Assembly (NCBI GenBank): GCA_004151065.3
Contig: NWUY0300007918.1
Location: 8,654 to 40,349, forward strand
Source: Larix sibirica
Lineage: Eukaryota > Streptophyta > Pinopsida > Pinales > Pinaceae
Length of the DNA: 31,696 nucleotides
Reading direction: 5' to 3'
The translations under genes were made by a program, and so were the position numbers. Within the stretch, counting starts at the first letter, position 1; the number at the start of each line of letters is the position of its first letter. Shown here piece by piece: positions 20,481-31,620 of the stretch. The notes beneath the pieces were generated by a model. It was not told the origin of the DNA. It saw nothing but the letters and a program-made list of their open reading frames with translations, and searched no databases.

Positions 20481-21180
20481 CTATTTTTTTTTTACATAAA
20501 TTTTTAATTATTAGTTAATTTAGATTTTTACAACTCCACATTGTATGATTTGAAATTTAGGTTTTTATTTTAATTATATGTAAAAGTACAAAAACTCTTT
20601 TAATTATAAATTGTTTAATTGTTTAAAATGAATTAATATATAATATTTATTTTTAAATTGTTTAAGATAAATTCATATATAATATTTATATTTGTGTAAA
20701 TTTGGATTTTTAATATAATTTTAAATAATAATTTAAATCTTTTTTAAAATAATTTATATATATAAAGAGATCATCTCGTGTAAATCTAAATCTCTTAAAA
20801 AAAAATTATATAAGTATCACAGATCATTTTCTTTCTATTCTTTTATATAAGTATCACAGATATTTATATATTTGAGAGATTACTTTGTTGTATTTTTTAT
20901 ATAAATATTACATATATATTTGAGAACTTATTTTGTTATAACTATCATATTTTTTATCCTCAAAGTAAAAAACAACAAACAACAAATTTTAATGAAAGAA
21001 AGTAGGATAAACAATTGTTTTTCAATTTAGTAAATATTAAAGTAAAACATGTATAAGAAAAATGCAGACATTATTAAAACATGCTGCATAAAATAGTAGA
21101 ACTTCTGAGACCTCATCTTAAAAACACATACCATTTTTAACAAGTATTAAATATTTCAAATCCCTGCAATACAAACCTTA
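20481..21180. other. Gene-free AT-rich stretch downstream of the PIRL gene
   Basis: Very AT-rich DNA with local echoes: TATATAAGTATCACAGAT occurs near 20806 and 20850, and TATATATTTGAGA occurs twice near 20865 and 20910. No gene is visible. Confidence 0.6.
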
Positions 21181-21773
21181 CTTGAATGGGAAACATATTG
21201 GATCAGACCAAAATCATAGATTCAACAATTTGGAACAAAGCTTTCGCAAAAACAGAAGTTTCGACTACAAGCAAAGGAAAAGCATTTACAGTTTTCAAAT
21301 TTACAAGCCACGGAAGACCTCAAGAATCAAGTGGCCTCCAAGTAGTGTCATTTAGGACTGATTCAAATACACTGATAGTTGGGCGTAGAATTTTTTTTTT
21401 GTCAAAATACTGAAAAACAAAATCATGCTTGATTTATGATACCAAGAATCTTGTATCACATCATATAATTCACTTCAAAACAACCTAGAGTACAACCCCA
21501 AAAGCTACCTCAAAATCTCTGGATTGGGTTTTTCTCAAATAGGCCATTCATAAAGAAAGTAGAATTTACAAAGTCAAATGATGGACTTCCTCAGAACTCT
21601 TCATATTTTGTGTTGTTTCACAGGTCAGATGTAGAACAAAATGTGACTTCATGCCTACCAAAATGCAAGATCATGACAGTATTAAGATCCAGGTTTAAAC
21701 TGAAAAGGAATGCTTAACCTTTGCATTTGTAGAACTAATCTTTCACCAGAAATTCATTCTGTAGCAATCCTAT
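21181..21773 (-). other. Probable 3' UTR and downstream flank of the PIRL gene
   Basis: This lies immediately downstream of the stop codon on the minus strand. Composition is more balanced than the AT-rich DNA beyond about 21100. I found no canonical AATAAA on the minus strand here, so the polyadenylation site is not placed. Small plus-strand frames (21186-21413) are not credible genes. Confidence 0.4.
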
Positions 21774-24700
21774 TCAAGCTTTGACATAGTCTTTGTTTCT
21801 TCGCTTACAGGTCAAAATTAGCAGAAATGATAGAAATTTTGACCACCTGCCCTTGGGCTTAGTAACTTGTGATTTTTCTTCCCTCTTAGCGATTTGTTCG
21901 TTCATGTACTGCACAACAGCCTGTCATAAGAAAAAAATACTTGGTAATCAGCAACTCCAAAAGAGCAAAGAAATATGATATAAATGCTTTGAAAAAACAA
22001 ACATTTATGTTGGAGATTGACATTGTACATTACCTGAGCTCCCATTTCAGCTATATCCCTTGGAGGCACTTCAAGTGGGGTCTCTTCTACTGCAAGCACA
22101 CGAAGTTTATTAAGCATAGCAAAAGAATCTGGAAGGAACTTTATCTGATTGCTACTGATATCTAACTCCTCAAGCATTTGAAGATTGCCTATGGACCGGG
22201 GAAGAGACTGAAAATCAGCAAAGTTCTTGCCAACATTCAGTTTGACAAGACTAGTAGCAAAGCACAAGCTTTCAGGTATTGACTCCAATTCGTTGAAGCT
22301 CACATCAAGTTCTTTCAAACTCGATAAAGATTCCATAGTAGTTGGCAGGCTCTTTATTCTGTTATAGTGCAGTGTTAGGACCTCTAAAGACACAAGCTTT
22401 CCAACTGCTTCCGGCAATGCTTTGAGGTGATTGAAATCTGCTCGCAGCTCAATGAGAGCAGTACATTTGCCAATTGTATATGGCAATTCCTCTATCTCAT
22501 TTGCCTCTATATTTAGCCTTTTCAAGTTGGCCAGATTCCCAATAGACTCTGGTAATGAGGACAGCTGATTTGCACTCAAATTGAGATTTGTAAGACTAGA
22601 AAGATCCCCAATTGAGGCAGGCAAAGTCCTCAAGCGGTTGCCATGTAAATGTAGATCAGTCAGGCTGGAGAGTTGTCCAATGGAATCAGGAAGACTGTAC
22701 AATTGATTTGAGTACAAATCTAGATTTGTCAACCTGGAAAGACTTCCTATGGTATTAGGAAGTGTCACAATATGGTTCTCAGACAAATTGAGTTGGACAA
22801 GGCTGCTAATCTTTCCAATTGAATCAGGGAGCCACTCAAGCTGTTCTACTAATCTTCCTTGAAGATCCAAACTCTCGGCACCTTTCTTGGCAGCTTCTTC
22901 AATGAGGATGGCAACTTTTATTGAACTGAGTTTTTGTCCATCGTCCCCTGTTTAAACCACCATCAAAACAATTACTAATTCATGCAGACTTGATTCAACT
23001 GCAAAAATACATGAAAAGTATATAAAATTCTCTAACGGACACTATTTTGGCTGACAAAGTAATTTATGGCCAGGATTCATGTGATCTTCAATCCCAAGTT
23101 CATGGAGCACGTTTCAGCCACCATTCTCAAAGGCTGGAAATAACATGGTTGCCCAGAAAACTGTAAAAATAGAAAATTAATAAAAGATCTTGAACTTTAA
23201 ATAATAAGGTAGATTGCCTTGAAAAGCTCATTTGAAATATAGGTTGTTGACTTGAAACTGGAATTTATTTTCCCTCAACTCCTGTGTTGAATCCATACAT
23301 ATTATTGATAAAATAACTCATAAAGGTTTCTCACAATTTTACCATAAAATATTCTAGGGGTAGACGTAAAGGCACTGACTCATTTTACAAGAGTGAAAGA
23401 TTTGGCAATCTCTGAAAGATGTTGCATCTCTGTGGAAAGACTCGAGAAACCCAGAAACCAGAAAAAGGTGCTTGATATTAGAAATCAAGGAAACTGGCAT
23501 CTTCCCAGAAAAAGCTAAAGTTGCCATACAAAACTAAAAAGAGAAAATTGGAGATGATCAAACACTGACAGTGAGATCAAAGAGCATCATTAAAATTAAA
23601 GAGGACAGTGAGCAGAGATCTGAAGACTATTGATGCCCCATTTTAACAATACCACCCACGGGCTATGACATCAAAGGAAACTAAAAGAATAGATTAAGTC
23701 TTTAACCTCTGAAATTGTTATAGCAGGCTCTGAGGTGGTCCACCACAGGAAGAAATAAAATTCAGTTTAGGTCCATTTCACACAGGTTGACATTTCAGAC
23801 TAAATTAGAATGAAATTAGGTTAAGAGATTAACTTAACGCCAAACTAACAAAATTTCCTAAAGCATCTAGCTGGGTACTTTCGCACAGTGCACAAATGTG
23901 CAAGATTCGGACAAAACTTCGGCTGGCACAGAAAACAGTTACCGATGCAATGCCAAATGGCAAAATATGTTAGAGGGAAATATCTTAAATTAACAAGAAG
24001 TGGAAACAGCCCTAGACAGATTTGCTTTCACTGGAATTAATTCTTAACAGATCGCTCTGCAAAGCTGTGAATTAGTAGATGAATCATTAATTGAAATTAT
24101 ATCAGTTTAGGTACAAGTAATAAGGGATTCTAGATTCTAAACCCACCTTTTCAGACAAAGAATCAGTACATTCTTGCAAGATATTTTATCATTTTGTACC
24201 CAATATACTGAACTGAGTTTCTAAACGCTTCAGATGAAAATTCCAATCATGTAAAAATATAGGGGTAAATTACTTGGAAGGATTTAATTTACTTCACTCG
24301 AAAAAGAAAACAAAGAGCGGAACGTTTTATCAAGGAAATGAACCAACCTGTTCCAGCAGATGGTTTTACAAAGGAAATTGGCAACGAAACTTTGTCTTTT
24401 CCTGATCCTAAAATTCCCATTTCCGAATGTGACACTTTTGATTTTTGGATAAAGCTGTCATCTTTACTGTATTCTGGAATACTGCCCACCTCCTGATTTT
24501 TCTTTACTTCTAACTGTTTCAGTAAAAACTCTTCACCGTTCCCGAACCCTCGAACTCCATTGGCACGAAAAGATGGGACTACAGAAGTCCTTGAATTACC
24601 TTGGTCAGTCTGAGAAAGAGCCCCACAGGCCTTTTGCAGCAGATCATCAAACAGACGATGGCACTGCTCCAAATCTAGAAGGGCTAAAGCTTCACGTTTT

Positions 24701-24951
24701 TCCTCATTGCCCTGGAAATAAATAAGGTTCTTCTGCATCTCCTGCAATACAGAGAATAATTCTTCTGGCACATCAGGGGGTTTGGGTTGCCTTTGAACCA
24801 TTTCTAAGCGAGACTGTTCTGTCCTCTGTACATCCTTTACCAAGGCAATGGAAGCCTCAACTTCCTCAAGACTAGGCCTAGGAGGTAGAGATCTATGGAG
24901 TCTCATAATCTCATTCACTATCTCGTTCACTGTTTGCTCTGATCTGGCCAT
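21774..24951 (-). CDS. PIRL: Plant intracellular Ras-group-related LRR protein (PIRL4/5-like)
   Basis: Three coding exons, 24951-24348, 22947-22034 and 21920-21774 (604, 914 and 147 nt), predict 554 residues. Introns have GT-AG ends (CAG|GTTGGT...AACAG|GG; CAG|GTAATG...GACAG|GC), and frames join without stops (Gly202 is split). The ATG at 24951 is in strong context (A at -3, G at +4), with an in-frame TGA at 24972-24970. Residues 1-108 form the conserved charged helical N-region (EIVNEIMRLHRSLPPRP, VPEELFSVLQEMQKNL, LFDDLL); about 110-200 is variable linker. Residues about 228-500 hold 10-11 LRRs of about 23 residues (LxxLxLxxNxLxxLPxxIGxL); the ninth has two extra residues. The C-terminus is basic. 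PIRLs are plant-specific relatives of Ras-binding LRR proteins; Arabidopsis members act in gametophyte development. Length fits PIRL4/5. Substrates or partners cannot be read from sequence. Family call is firm; subgroup is from memory. Confidence 0.93.
21921..22033 (-). other. PIRL intron 2 (113 bp)
   Basis: Minus-strand donor GTAATG at 22033 and acceptor ending GACAG at 21921. It is phase 0, after Gln506. Reading through the donor adds a hydrophobic tail lacking PIRL similarity, whereas splicing gives AVVQYMNEQIA, as in the family. That supports removal of this intron. Confidence 0.88.
22948..24347 (-). other. PIRL intron 1 (1,400 bp)
   Basis: Minus-strand donor GTTGGT at 24347 and acceptor ending AAACAG at 22948. 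It is phase 1, splitting Gly202. The inside is AT-rich with no open frame of note, no transposon and no repeat that I can recognise. Confidence 0.88.
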
Positions 24952-26250
24952 TGTTATGTAAAGTACCACTCAAAAAAACTTCAAAAAGCTTCAATTACCT
25001 TTTTCCCTTGTGCAGTTCTTGGATCAGTCCACACAAAGAAGCTCAATGATCAGAAATATACTTAAACCAAAGATTTTGAATGAATCCTAAAGAGCCTGCA
25101 AAGCAAACCTGATTTTTTTTTGTTCGAAGTTGTCAACAACTTCACTCACATTGCAGCTTGGATTAAAAAGAAACTGTTTAGCAATAAGCAACTGATACAG
25201 AAACTAGCCCATCAACCAAACCATTACCAAAGTATATTTTTTATCCAAATAATGGCTACCCAACAACCAAAACAAGGCTTCGGAATCAAAATATAAAGTG
25301 CCTTACAACAAGACTGAGACCAAAACTGAATGTTTCAATCATAACCAAACAGACCATGAATCAAACAGAGATAAAAATAAGGTGTACCCAATTGCCAAAA
25401 TCCAGATTCACACTCAACTTCAATGTCTTTCCAAATTCATAAACCTCATACCAAATTTCACAGCTTCAAATCCTTGGAAGGAGATTCCAGTAACCTTTTC
25501 TCTAGACAGACAGCAAGAATGAAATTCAGTTCATATACATTCTCCAAAACAGGCTTCTCACTTTTTAAGAAAACCAACAATCAACGCACACAGAATCATT
25601 TCCAAGAAATCCAAAACCACCACAGTAACACTTCACTGTTCACTTCACCATGACTGTATGCCAATAGATCAGACAACTTTTCAATTTGGGGTGGCCCTGC
25701 AAATACTCCAAAAAGATTACTTCGACATAATAGGCCTCCAAACTCTTTTGTAGCATTATCTACTCCACCATTCTGTTTTTTAACTCAACATTCTCTGCAA
25801 ATTTGTCTGTCTGGATACACGAAGGCAAAGCTTCCAGATAACAAAGTAAAGTAGGTGGTTACGCCTACATTGGACAATTCCCAATTGATCTAGAAAGTTC
25901 GTGTGAATATCATCAGATCAATCAATTCTCATTATATAAACTAGATTGCAGTTGCACCTCTATCCACATATAGCGACAGTAATTATTATTAAATTATAAT
26001 TATTAGTTTTGTTTCAATCAGGTATCAATCCATTATTACCACCTAACAATCCCTTTGTAGAAAAACAAACCAAAACAGAATAGTGCAGTAGAATATATAC
26101 AGTGTGTATATGCATGCGGGGTGAGATCTCGTGCTGCCAATTCAGCGATATAGATCATCTTTACGCTACAATTTTCTATTGGAAGATCGCCCATCTTTAC
26201 ACTATCAAAATAATATATTATCATCGTATTAAAAGTGAAATTAATTAATA
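24952..26250 (-). other. Probable PIRL 5' UTR region, likely containing an intron
   Basis: About 1.3 kb between the ATG and the TATA-predicted start contains many out-of-frame ATGs, so an unspliced leader of this length is unlikely. A good minus-strand acceptor (TTTGCTTTGCAG|GCTC) ends at 25096, which would leave a 144-base last leader segment at 25095-24952. I could not choose a donor. Short plus-strand frames here (25298-25653) have no recognisable motif and are not called. Confidence 0.4.
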
Positions 26251-26278
26251 ATTATTCATTTCCCCAAAAGTAAGTAAG

Positions 26279-26286
26279 TTTATATA
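26279..26286 (-). promoter_or_regulatory. TATA box, putative PIRL promoter
   Basis: The minus strand reads TTCTATATAAACTT, containing the plant TATA consensus TATATAAA. Transcription would begin about 30 bases downstream, near 26250. It sits between the GC-rich block at 26.40-26.48 kb and the PIRL leader, in the right orientation. AT-rich DNA gives such matches by chance, so support is only contextual. Confidence 0.45.
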
Positions 26287-26400
26287 GAATTAAAAATGCT
26301 ACGTTCAAAGCCGCCTCAGATTATAAAAATAGAATGCCAGCTCATTCCCTATAGAGACCTTTTGTTTTGCCATTACATTGCCCAAAAACTGTCAGAGATT

Positions 26401-26475
26401 TTTACGCTGACGTGTCCAGCATTGCGGGTCCCGCACTCTGCTGCCAGCGGGATCGTACTGCCGACCAGTTGAAAT
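26401..26475 (-). promoter_or_regulatory. GC-rich proximal promoter block with ACGT and palindrome motifs
   Basis: This short GC-rich island stands in AT-rich DNA about 150 bp upstream of the predicted PIRL start. On the minus strand it includes GGACACGTCA (26417-26408), an ACGT-core site of the kind bound by plant bZIP factors. It also includes the near-perfect palindrome GCGGGTCCCGC at 26424-26434. Placement fits a proximal promoter; function is inferred. Confidence 0.35.
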
Positions 26476-26559
26476 CCAGCTGGAAAATTATTATAAAATA
26501 TTTGAGTTATTGGGTAGAGCAGGAAACGTACCATGGATGAAAACCTACTATGACCTGTC

Positions 26560-26852
26560 TTGCAGTGTAATTTTGTTTTTTACTTTTACTTACCTCGAAG
26601 AGGAGGAGCCCGCTATGAGGATGACGTTTGTTTTTTTAAATAAATGATAGCTGGAATTTAAATTTAAATTATAATTTATTTATATATTAACAACTAATTT
26701 TTTATTATTGGGATATATTCTTAACTTGAAATTAAAATTGTATGATTTGATTATATTGCTACGTTGAAAAATGATTACATTTTATATTTTAAAAAATATT
26801 ACACTTTTATAATATTAAATTAAAAATATATATAATTTTAATATTTTAAATT
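26560..26852. other. Gene-free, very AT-rich stretch
   Basis: Extremely AT-rich from about 26640 (words such as AATTTAAATTTAAATTATAA). No coding or RNA signal is visible. Confidence 0.6.
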
Positions 26853-27006
26853 TATTTAAATAAAATTAATTTTAAATCAAAATTTAAATAATAAAAATAT
26901 TGATAAAATTATATTTTGACATGGTTTTTCAACCTATTTAGATAAAATTAATTGTAAATCAAAACTTAAATAATAAAAATACTGATGAAATTGTATTTTG
27001 AGATGG
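26853..27006. repeat. Two-copy tandem repeat, period 82
   Basis: 26853-26924 and 26935-27006 align at an offset of 82 with a handful of substitutions. Shared words include TAAAATTAATT, AAATAATAAAAATA and TGTATTTTGA-like ends. It is non-coding. Confidence 0.75.
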
Positions 27007-27328
27007 TGAGATTATTACATAATTATTAAAAAAATCATCACATTTATTCACTTTCGGAACTTTGTTGATGCTCATATTTAATGAAATAAATAAATTCGAT
27101 GTGTTTTTAGATGAGTTGAAAGATAACTATGTAAGGATAAAGTGTTAAAGGAGAAGCGATAAGATAAGACTCATTTTCGAAATATATTAATGGCAAGTTT
27201 AAGTGGTTTTTTTCATTATTTTCATTATTTCATAGGTTACAAACTTCTCTTTTTACTTTTACTACTATGTTTTTAGTATGGTTGTTTATTTTTAAATAGA
27301 TATTAAATATTTTGAACAAATATTTAAA

Positions 27329-27468
27329 ATAAAATTTTGATTAAATTAGATTGATTTTATTTTTATATATTTGAATATATATAAAAGGTTTAATCAAAAA
27401 TTGTAATAAAATTTTGATTAAATTAGATTGATTTTATTTTTATATATTTGAATATATATAAAAGGTTT
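27329..27468. repeat. Two-copy tandem repeat, period 77
   Basis: 27329-27391 and 27406-27468 are identical over about 63 bases at an offset of 77, separated by a short AATCAAAAATTGTA-like spacer. Perfect identity suggests a recent duplication. Confidence 0.85.
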
Positions 27469-27469
27469 T

Positions 27470-28208
27470 GAAAAAATTGAATATATGTTGAAATTAAGAA
27501 TTCTCAATAAACTTACTTAACCATAATTTAAAATAATCCAAATAAAAAAAAATAACAATTCCTCCTCTCCCACCTTTTAATCTAAATCAAAAATATAGTC
27601 ATTAATACAACTCAATCTCTATTACTTAGCTTAAAAAAAAGGGTCTACTTTTAATCAAACTATGGCTATGGCTATACAATGAACCTATTCTCTCTTTCTT
27701 TCAAATAATAGAGCAGATTTTGGTTCTTTTATGAGCTGTATGTTCTTGGTCTTTTTATGAGTTGTAAGTTATTACTTAATAATGTCATGTCAGTGCATTC
27801 TTGTGAGAAAAAAAGGTCATGTCAATGCAAACCAAGGATGTCCACCTAACGAAATCATTCCTATTAGTTTAAGAGAAACAATGACATGTAAACAAGAGAT
27901 TTAAAGTCTCAATGTTGTAATAAACAAGTGCATCAATTTCAATTTTTTTTAAAAACAAAATTACAAAAAATTTCACCACTTTTTGGATAACACCTTATTA
28001 TTTGATATGACAAATCACCTAATGGACACCGCCAAGTTGCACATTATGATATATTTGTCTTTTATACACATGTCTTTGGAAGGCTTGCCCCATATTAGTA
28101 TGAGAATGACCACAAAATTATTCTAGAAGTTTTTAATAGTCATTTCTTAATGATTAAATGGTTGAAGTACACCTTTGGGTAACGAGCTTCAATTTCCCTA
28201 TTTTTAAA
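27470..28208. other. Gene-free stretch
   Basis: No open frame or motif was recognised. Composition becomes slightly less AT-rich after about 27600. A short repeated phrase (GTCATGTCAGTGCA / GTCATGTCAATGCA) lies near 27783 and 27817. Confidence 0.5.
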
Positions 28209-28317
28209 GTGGGGACAAAAACTATTCAACGAAGCACAAAACCATTATGAATATTCCATTCAATGTGGGACAAAAACTACTCAACGAACTACAAAACCAT
28301 TATGACTATTCCATTGA
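28209..28317. repeat. Two-copy tandem repeat, period about 55
   Basis: A unit beginning GTGGGGACAAAAACTA at 28209 recurs at 28265 as GTGGGACAAAAACTA, with a one-base indel and a few substitutions, ending in ATTCCATT in both copies. Confidence 0.8.
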
Positions 28318-29554
28318 CACCATGGAAGATTATTGGAAAAAAATTGGTTGTGAAAATGGTAGAGGAAAAAGACAAAAGAGTTAAAAAATCTGTATCATCA
28401 TTCAACTTGATAGTTATGATGATTTAATTTGAAAGAATAGCCAACGAATCTTATAAACATTGGATGATCTAAAATCATCATATACCTTGGAATGAAAGTT
28501 CAAAGTAATGTCAATGTGATCATATTTTTTAGTTTCTTTGTTACATCAACAAAGGAGCCCAATTTTCACTAACTTTTAAACTCTATTCGTTCTCAAATTC
28601 TACGGGTGCTTAACTATTTTAGGGGTCTCTTTAAAACTTAACTTATAGTAATGCTCTTTTTTCATAATAACTCTAATAGTTTTTAAAGAAATGAGATTAT
28701 TGGTCTTGAGTGAGTGGTATGTTAAGGTTGATGTGTGTATACACTCATTGCAAATATATGTATTGTGTTTTTTCATTTTGATATGGATGGAGTAACTTAT
28801 TTATTTGATATAAGATTTGTAATATGAATATGAAACAATGTTAGACTCCTTTATGTTATGATAGTCTATACAGTATTGGATGAACTTCATTATTTATTTA
28901 ATCGTTTTAGGAGGTTAGGAGGTCTAAATGAATATTTTACCTTCTTTCTTTTTAGAATATTGATTATCATAACAATAACACCTTAAATGTATAGTAAGAA
29001 AACTTTAGGACCTTTTGATTGGTTATGGTTTTTAGATTGAGCAATTCTATCAATATTTTGGATAGTTTCCTTAAAAACTAATACGATAACAATAATAATT
29101 TAATTTTAAGGTTACAACCTAATCAAACACCAAAGTTATGTATGAGAACCCCTTATTTGTGGCATAAGGGATCTGATCCACACAACAATTTGTTTATTTA
29201 ATATCATTATGTTTATAAATAATGCTTTTAAAAACTTCCAACAAGTGATCTTTTGAATTCTTCTTTGAAATTATCTTCAGCCAAAATGGTTGAGGCTTTA
29301 ATGCCAAGGATTTTAAGGACTCGCATTTTTTACACTAAGTGGCAATGGAAAGTTGCATATAGGTATTGATCTGTATGAATTTGCCTTTTAAAAACCTAAT
29401 GCACAAATGCTCTGTCAAATCTATTGGTAACCTACTTATCAAAGGAATGGATATCATTTTGGATTAGTAAATAGGAAATTAGAATTAGGTCTCCATATGA
29501 TCTGTTGGTAGTTTGAAACCTAGATATTAGGTGAGTATTTTCCTATAATAGAAA
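28318..29554. other. Gene-free stretch before a retroelement primer site
   Basis: No gene is recognisable. The part directly before 29555 would be the LTR of the element whose primer site follows, but I could not find LTR ends or similarity by eye to the LTR ending at 10453. Confidence 0.45.
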
Positions 29555-29574
29555 TGGCGACTCCATTGGGGATT
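29555..29574 (+). other. Primer-binding site, tRNA-Arg(ACG) type
   Basis: TGGCGACTCCATTGGGGATT differs from the expected complement of plant tRNA-Arg(ACG), TGGCGACTCCACTGGGGATC, at two of 20 positions. It is the best-preserved of three such sites in the window. It marks the start of an internal region on the plus strand. Confidence 0.65.
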
Positions 29575-31600
29575 ATAACTCATTTAAAATATTCCTTATA
29601 GGGTTTACTTTTCCTAAGTGTACAAGTTGTGTTGGTTGCTATTAGTAATTTCATGAACTCTTTACTGAATCAAACTTCTCCTACATCAAAAGAATTTGAA
29701 TTTCTTTACTCTTTCTATACATGTTGCTTGTCATACGCTTCTTGTTTTCGGCACGTAAGCATATGTATGCATGTTGTTTTATGGACAGATGCGTACATAC
29801 ACGTCTTGTTTTATGAACAATAACATAAATACACCATTTTGTTGTGTACAAGTCACGTACAAGTGTCTAAGTGTGTATGCACAACTTTCCTTCAAAAATG
29901 TGCATACATATGCAACTTTCCTTTAGCAAAATCGTGTAGAGGTCCGAGTTGGCCAAAAAAAGGGTTTTTTTTAATTTATTTTTAGGTTTATTGGGTCTAG
30001 TGGGGATTTGGGTGTTTCTTAGATTCTCTAAATTCTCATTTTTAAGCCTTGATCATCACCATTTAGTGGTTTTTTCATTATGCCATGAATGAAAAGGAAA
30101 ATTTGAATATTACATAAAATCATAGTTTCCTCCTGGTTCATTTAGGAATCTCTTAGGTATTTTGATGCCCTGGGGAGTGTTTTCTTATAAAAGAAAATAT
30201 AGATTGCTTTCATTAGCATTCTCTCATGAAAATCATAAAGAATTGCTTGCTTTGGTTATAATAATTTCCTTAAAACGTTGTATCTTGCTTAGGTTTTGAA
30301 AACTTCTACTTTGGTCCTTTTTCTTTTTGTAAGTTATTTATGGTCAAGTATCTATTTCAAAGTCATAAGTGGTATTCTCCATTTGCAAGTGGTATCTTTG
30401 GTATCTATTTCAATTGAGAACATCATATTTTCACACTTCCACATCCCTCTCAGTAATAACAATCATTAAAAGCAATGCAACTAAACTGAACTAGACTTGT
30501 TTTTTCTTTGTTAGAAAACCAACATTAGTTGAGGTTCTAGGGCCTTGGTTGTAGGATTGGAAATTTAAGTTCTCCAAGGATATGTAAAAAATAAAATAGG
30601 ATATCACTAATTGAGTGCAAAAATCCACTAGTAGCAAGAGGCATTTGTAGGGAAATTGTGCACAACACAGGTGTCAAGCACGAGGCGAGCTAGGCAAGCA
30701 AGTGGGAGTATCCCCTCATTTATTTGTTTGGTGGGATATGTAAGTCTGGGAGATATAGGTAAAGTGGAAACCCCTCAGGGTGACACCACTTTTCATTGGA
30801 GTTTTGGGTCTAGGACTTGTGTCCTACTTTCCTTGTCCATTCACAGACACCCAACCTATCATTATTTTTCCCAAATTTCGAGAGTGATGTGGTGGCCATA
30901 GTTTCTTGTCCTAGGTTTCTCACAGGTGATTGCAATTGGGAAGTACTTGCGATACTTGACACATATGCATAATTTTGTCTCATCTACTTAGGAGGGTGCT
31001 CGTCTTCACAAGGGTACTTGCACCTTGGGTGATTATTATGTGTTACTGTAATTGTCTCTCACAGCTTCGTTAGTTGTTCCTAGGCCTTAATCATCCCAGG
31101 CTAACTTTCAACGGAAAGCCTGTGTTGGGATCTTCATTGATTGAACTTAAGACTTAACCACCCTAGTTCGATTTATGGGAGAGCAAGTTTGCTTTGTTTT
31201 ATCTTATGGAGTTTCTTATAGGGGATGTTGATTGTAATTTTCAACCTCTTAGAAGTCCTTAGAGATTTCATTTTTGAATTGGAAGATATGGTTGAAGTTC
31301 CTAGGGAGACCAACCAAAGGACCCCTATGCAAGGGGATTCTTGTGTTTTTACATTCGTTGGAATGTTGGTCTTCCCTTAATGGACACCTTGAATCTTCTC
31401 GGATTCACCATGGGGTTTCCGGTTTGGTTGTTTTCCACTCCAAATGTCCAAAATTCTCATGACGCTTCTCAAGAAGGTATTGTATGTCAAGAGCATCAAA
31501 ACCCTTCTCCCTCTTCAATAATGGCATGTTTTTCCTCCTCCTTTTACCTCATGTGGTGAAATTCTAGATACTGGTAACCAACAGTCTAAAAGAAATAGAA
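29575..31600 (+). mobile_element. Leader-like internal region of a second Tat/Ogre-like element
   Basis: Two kilobases after the tRNA-Arg-type primer site contain no conserved coding domain. This matches the arrangement at 10.46-12.3 kb, where gag begins about 1.85 kb after the primer site. Open frames of 60-81 codons (29629-29823, 30656-30901, 31274-31559) lack recognisable motifs. If the parallel holds, gag should lie just beyond the window end. Confidence 0.35.
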
Positions 31601-31605
31601 AGATT

Positions 31606-31620
31606 AAGAAGAAGAAGAAG
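31606..31620 (+). repeat. (AAG)5 microsatellite
   Basis: Five perfect AAG units in an A/G-rich segment. Confidence 0.85.

Noticed and set aside
21921-22033. Unspliced PIRL C-terminus ending in a hydrophobic tail
   Set aside because: Bordered by a GT donor and AG acceptor; removal gives the family-like AVVQYM continuation.
24289-24347. Continuation of PIRL exon 1 beyond 24348
   Set aside because: It reads into the intron: a GT donor lies at the boundary, the added residues lack family similarity, and splicing restores the conserved frame.
24952-24969. Upstream in-frame GTG start for the PIRL protein at 24969
   Set aside because: Non-ATG start right after an in-frame TGA; the ATG at 24951 has better context and gives the family-like N-terminus.
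25298-25653. Overlapping 74-76-codon plus-strand frames
   Set aside because: No motif; they lie opposite the presumed PIRL leader region.
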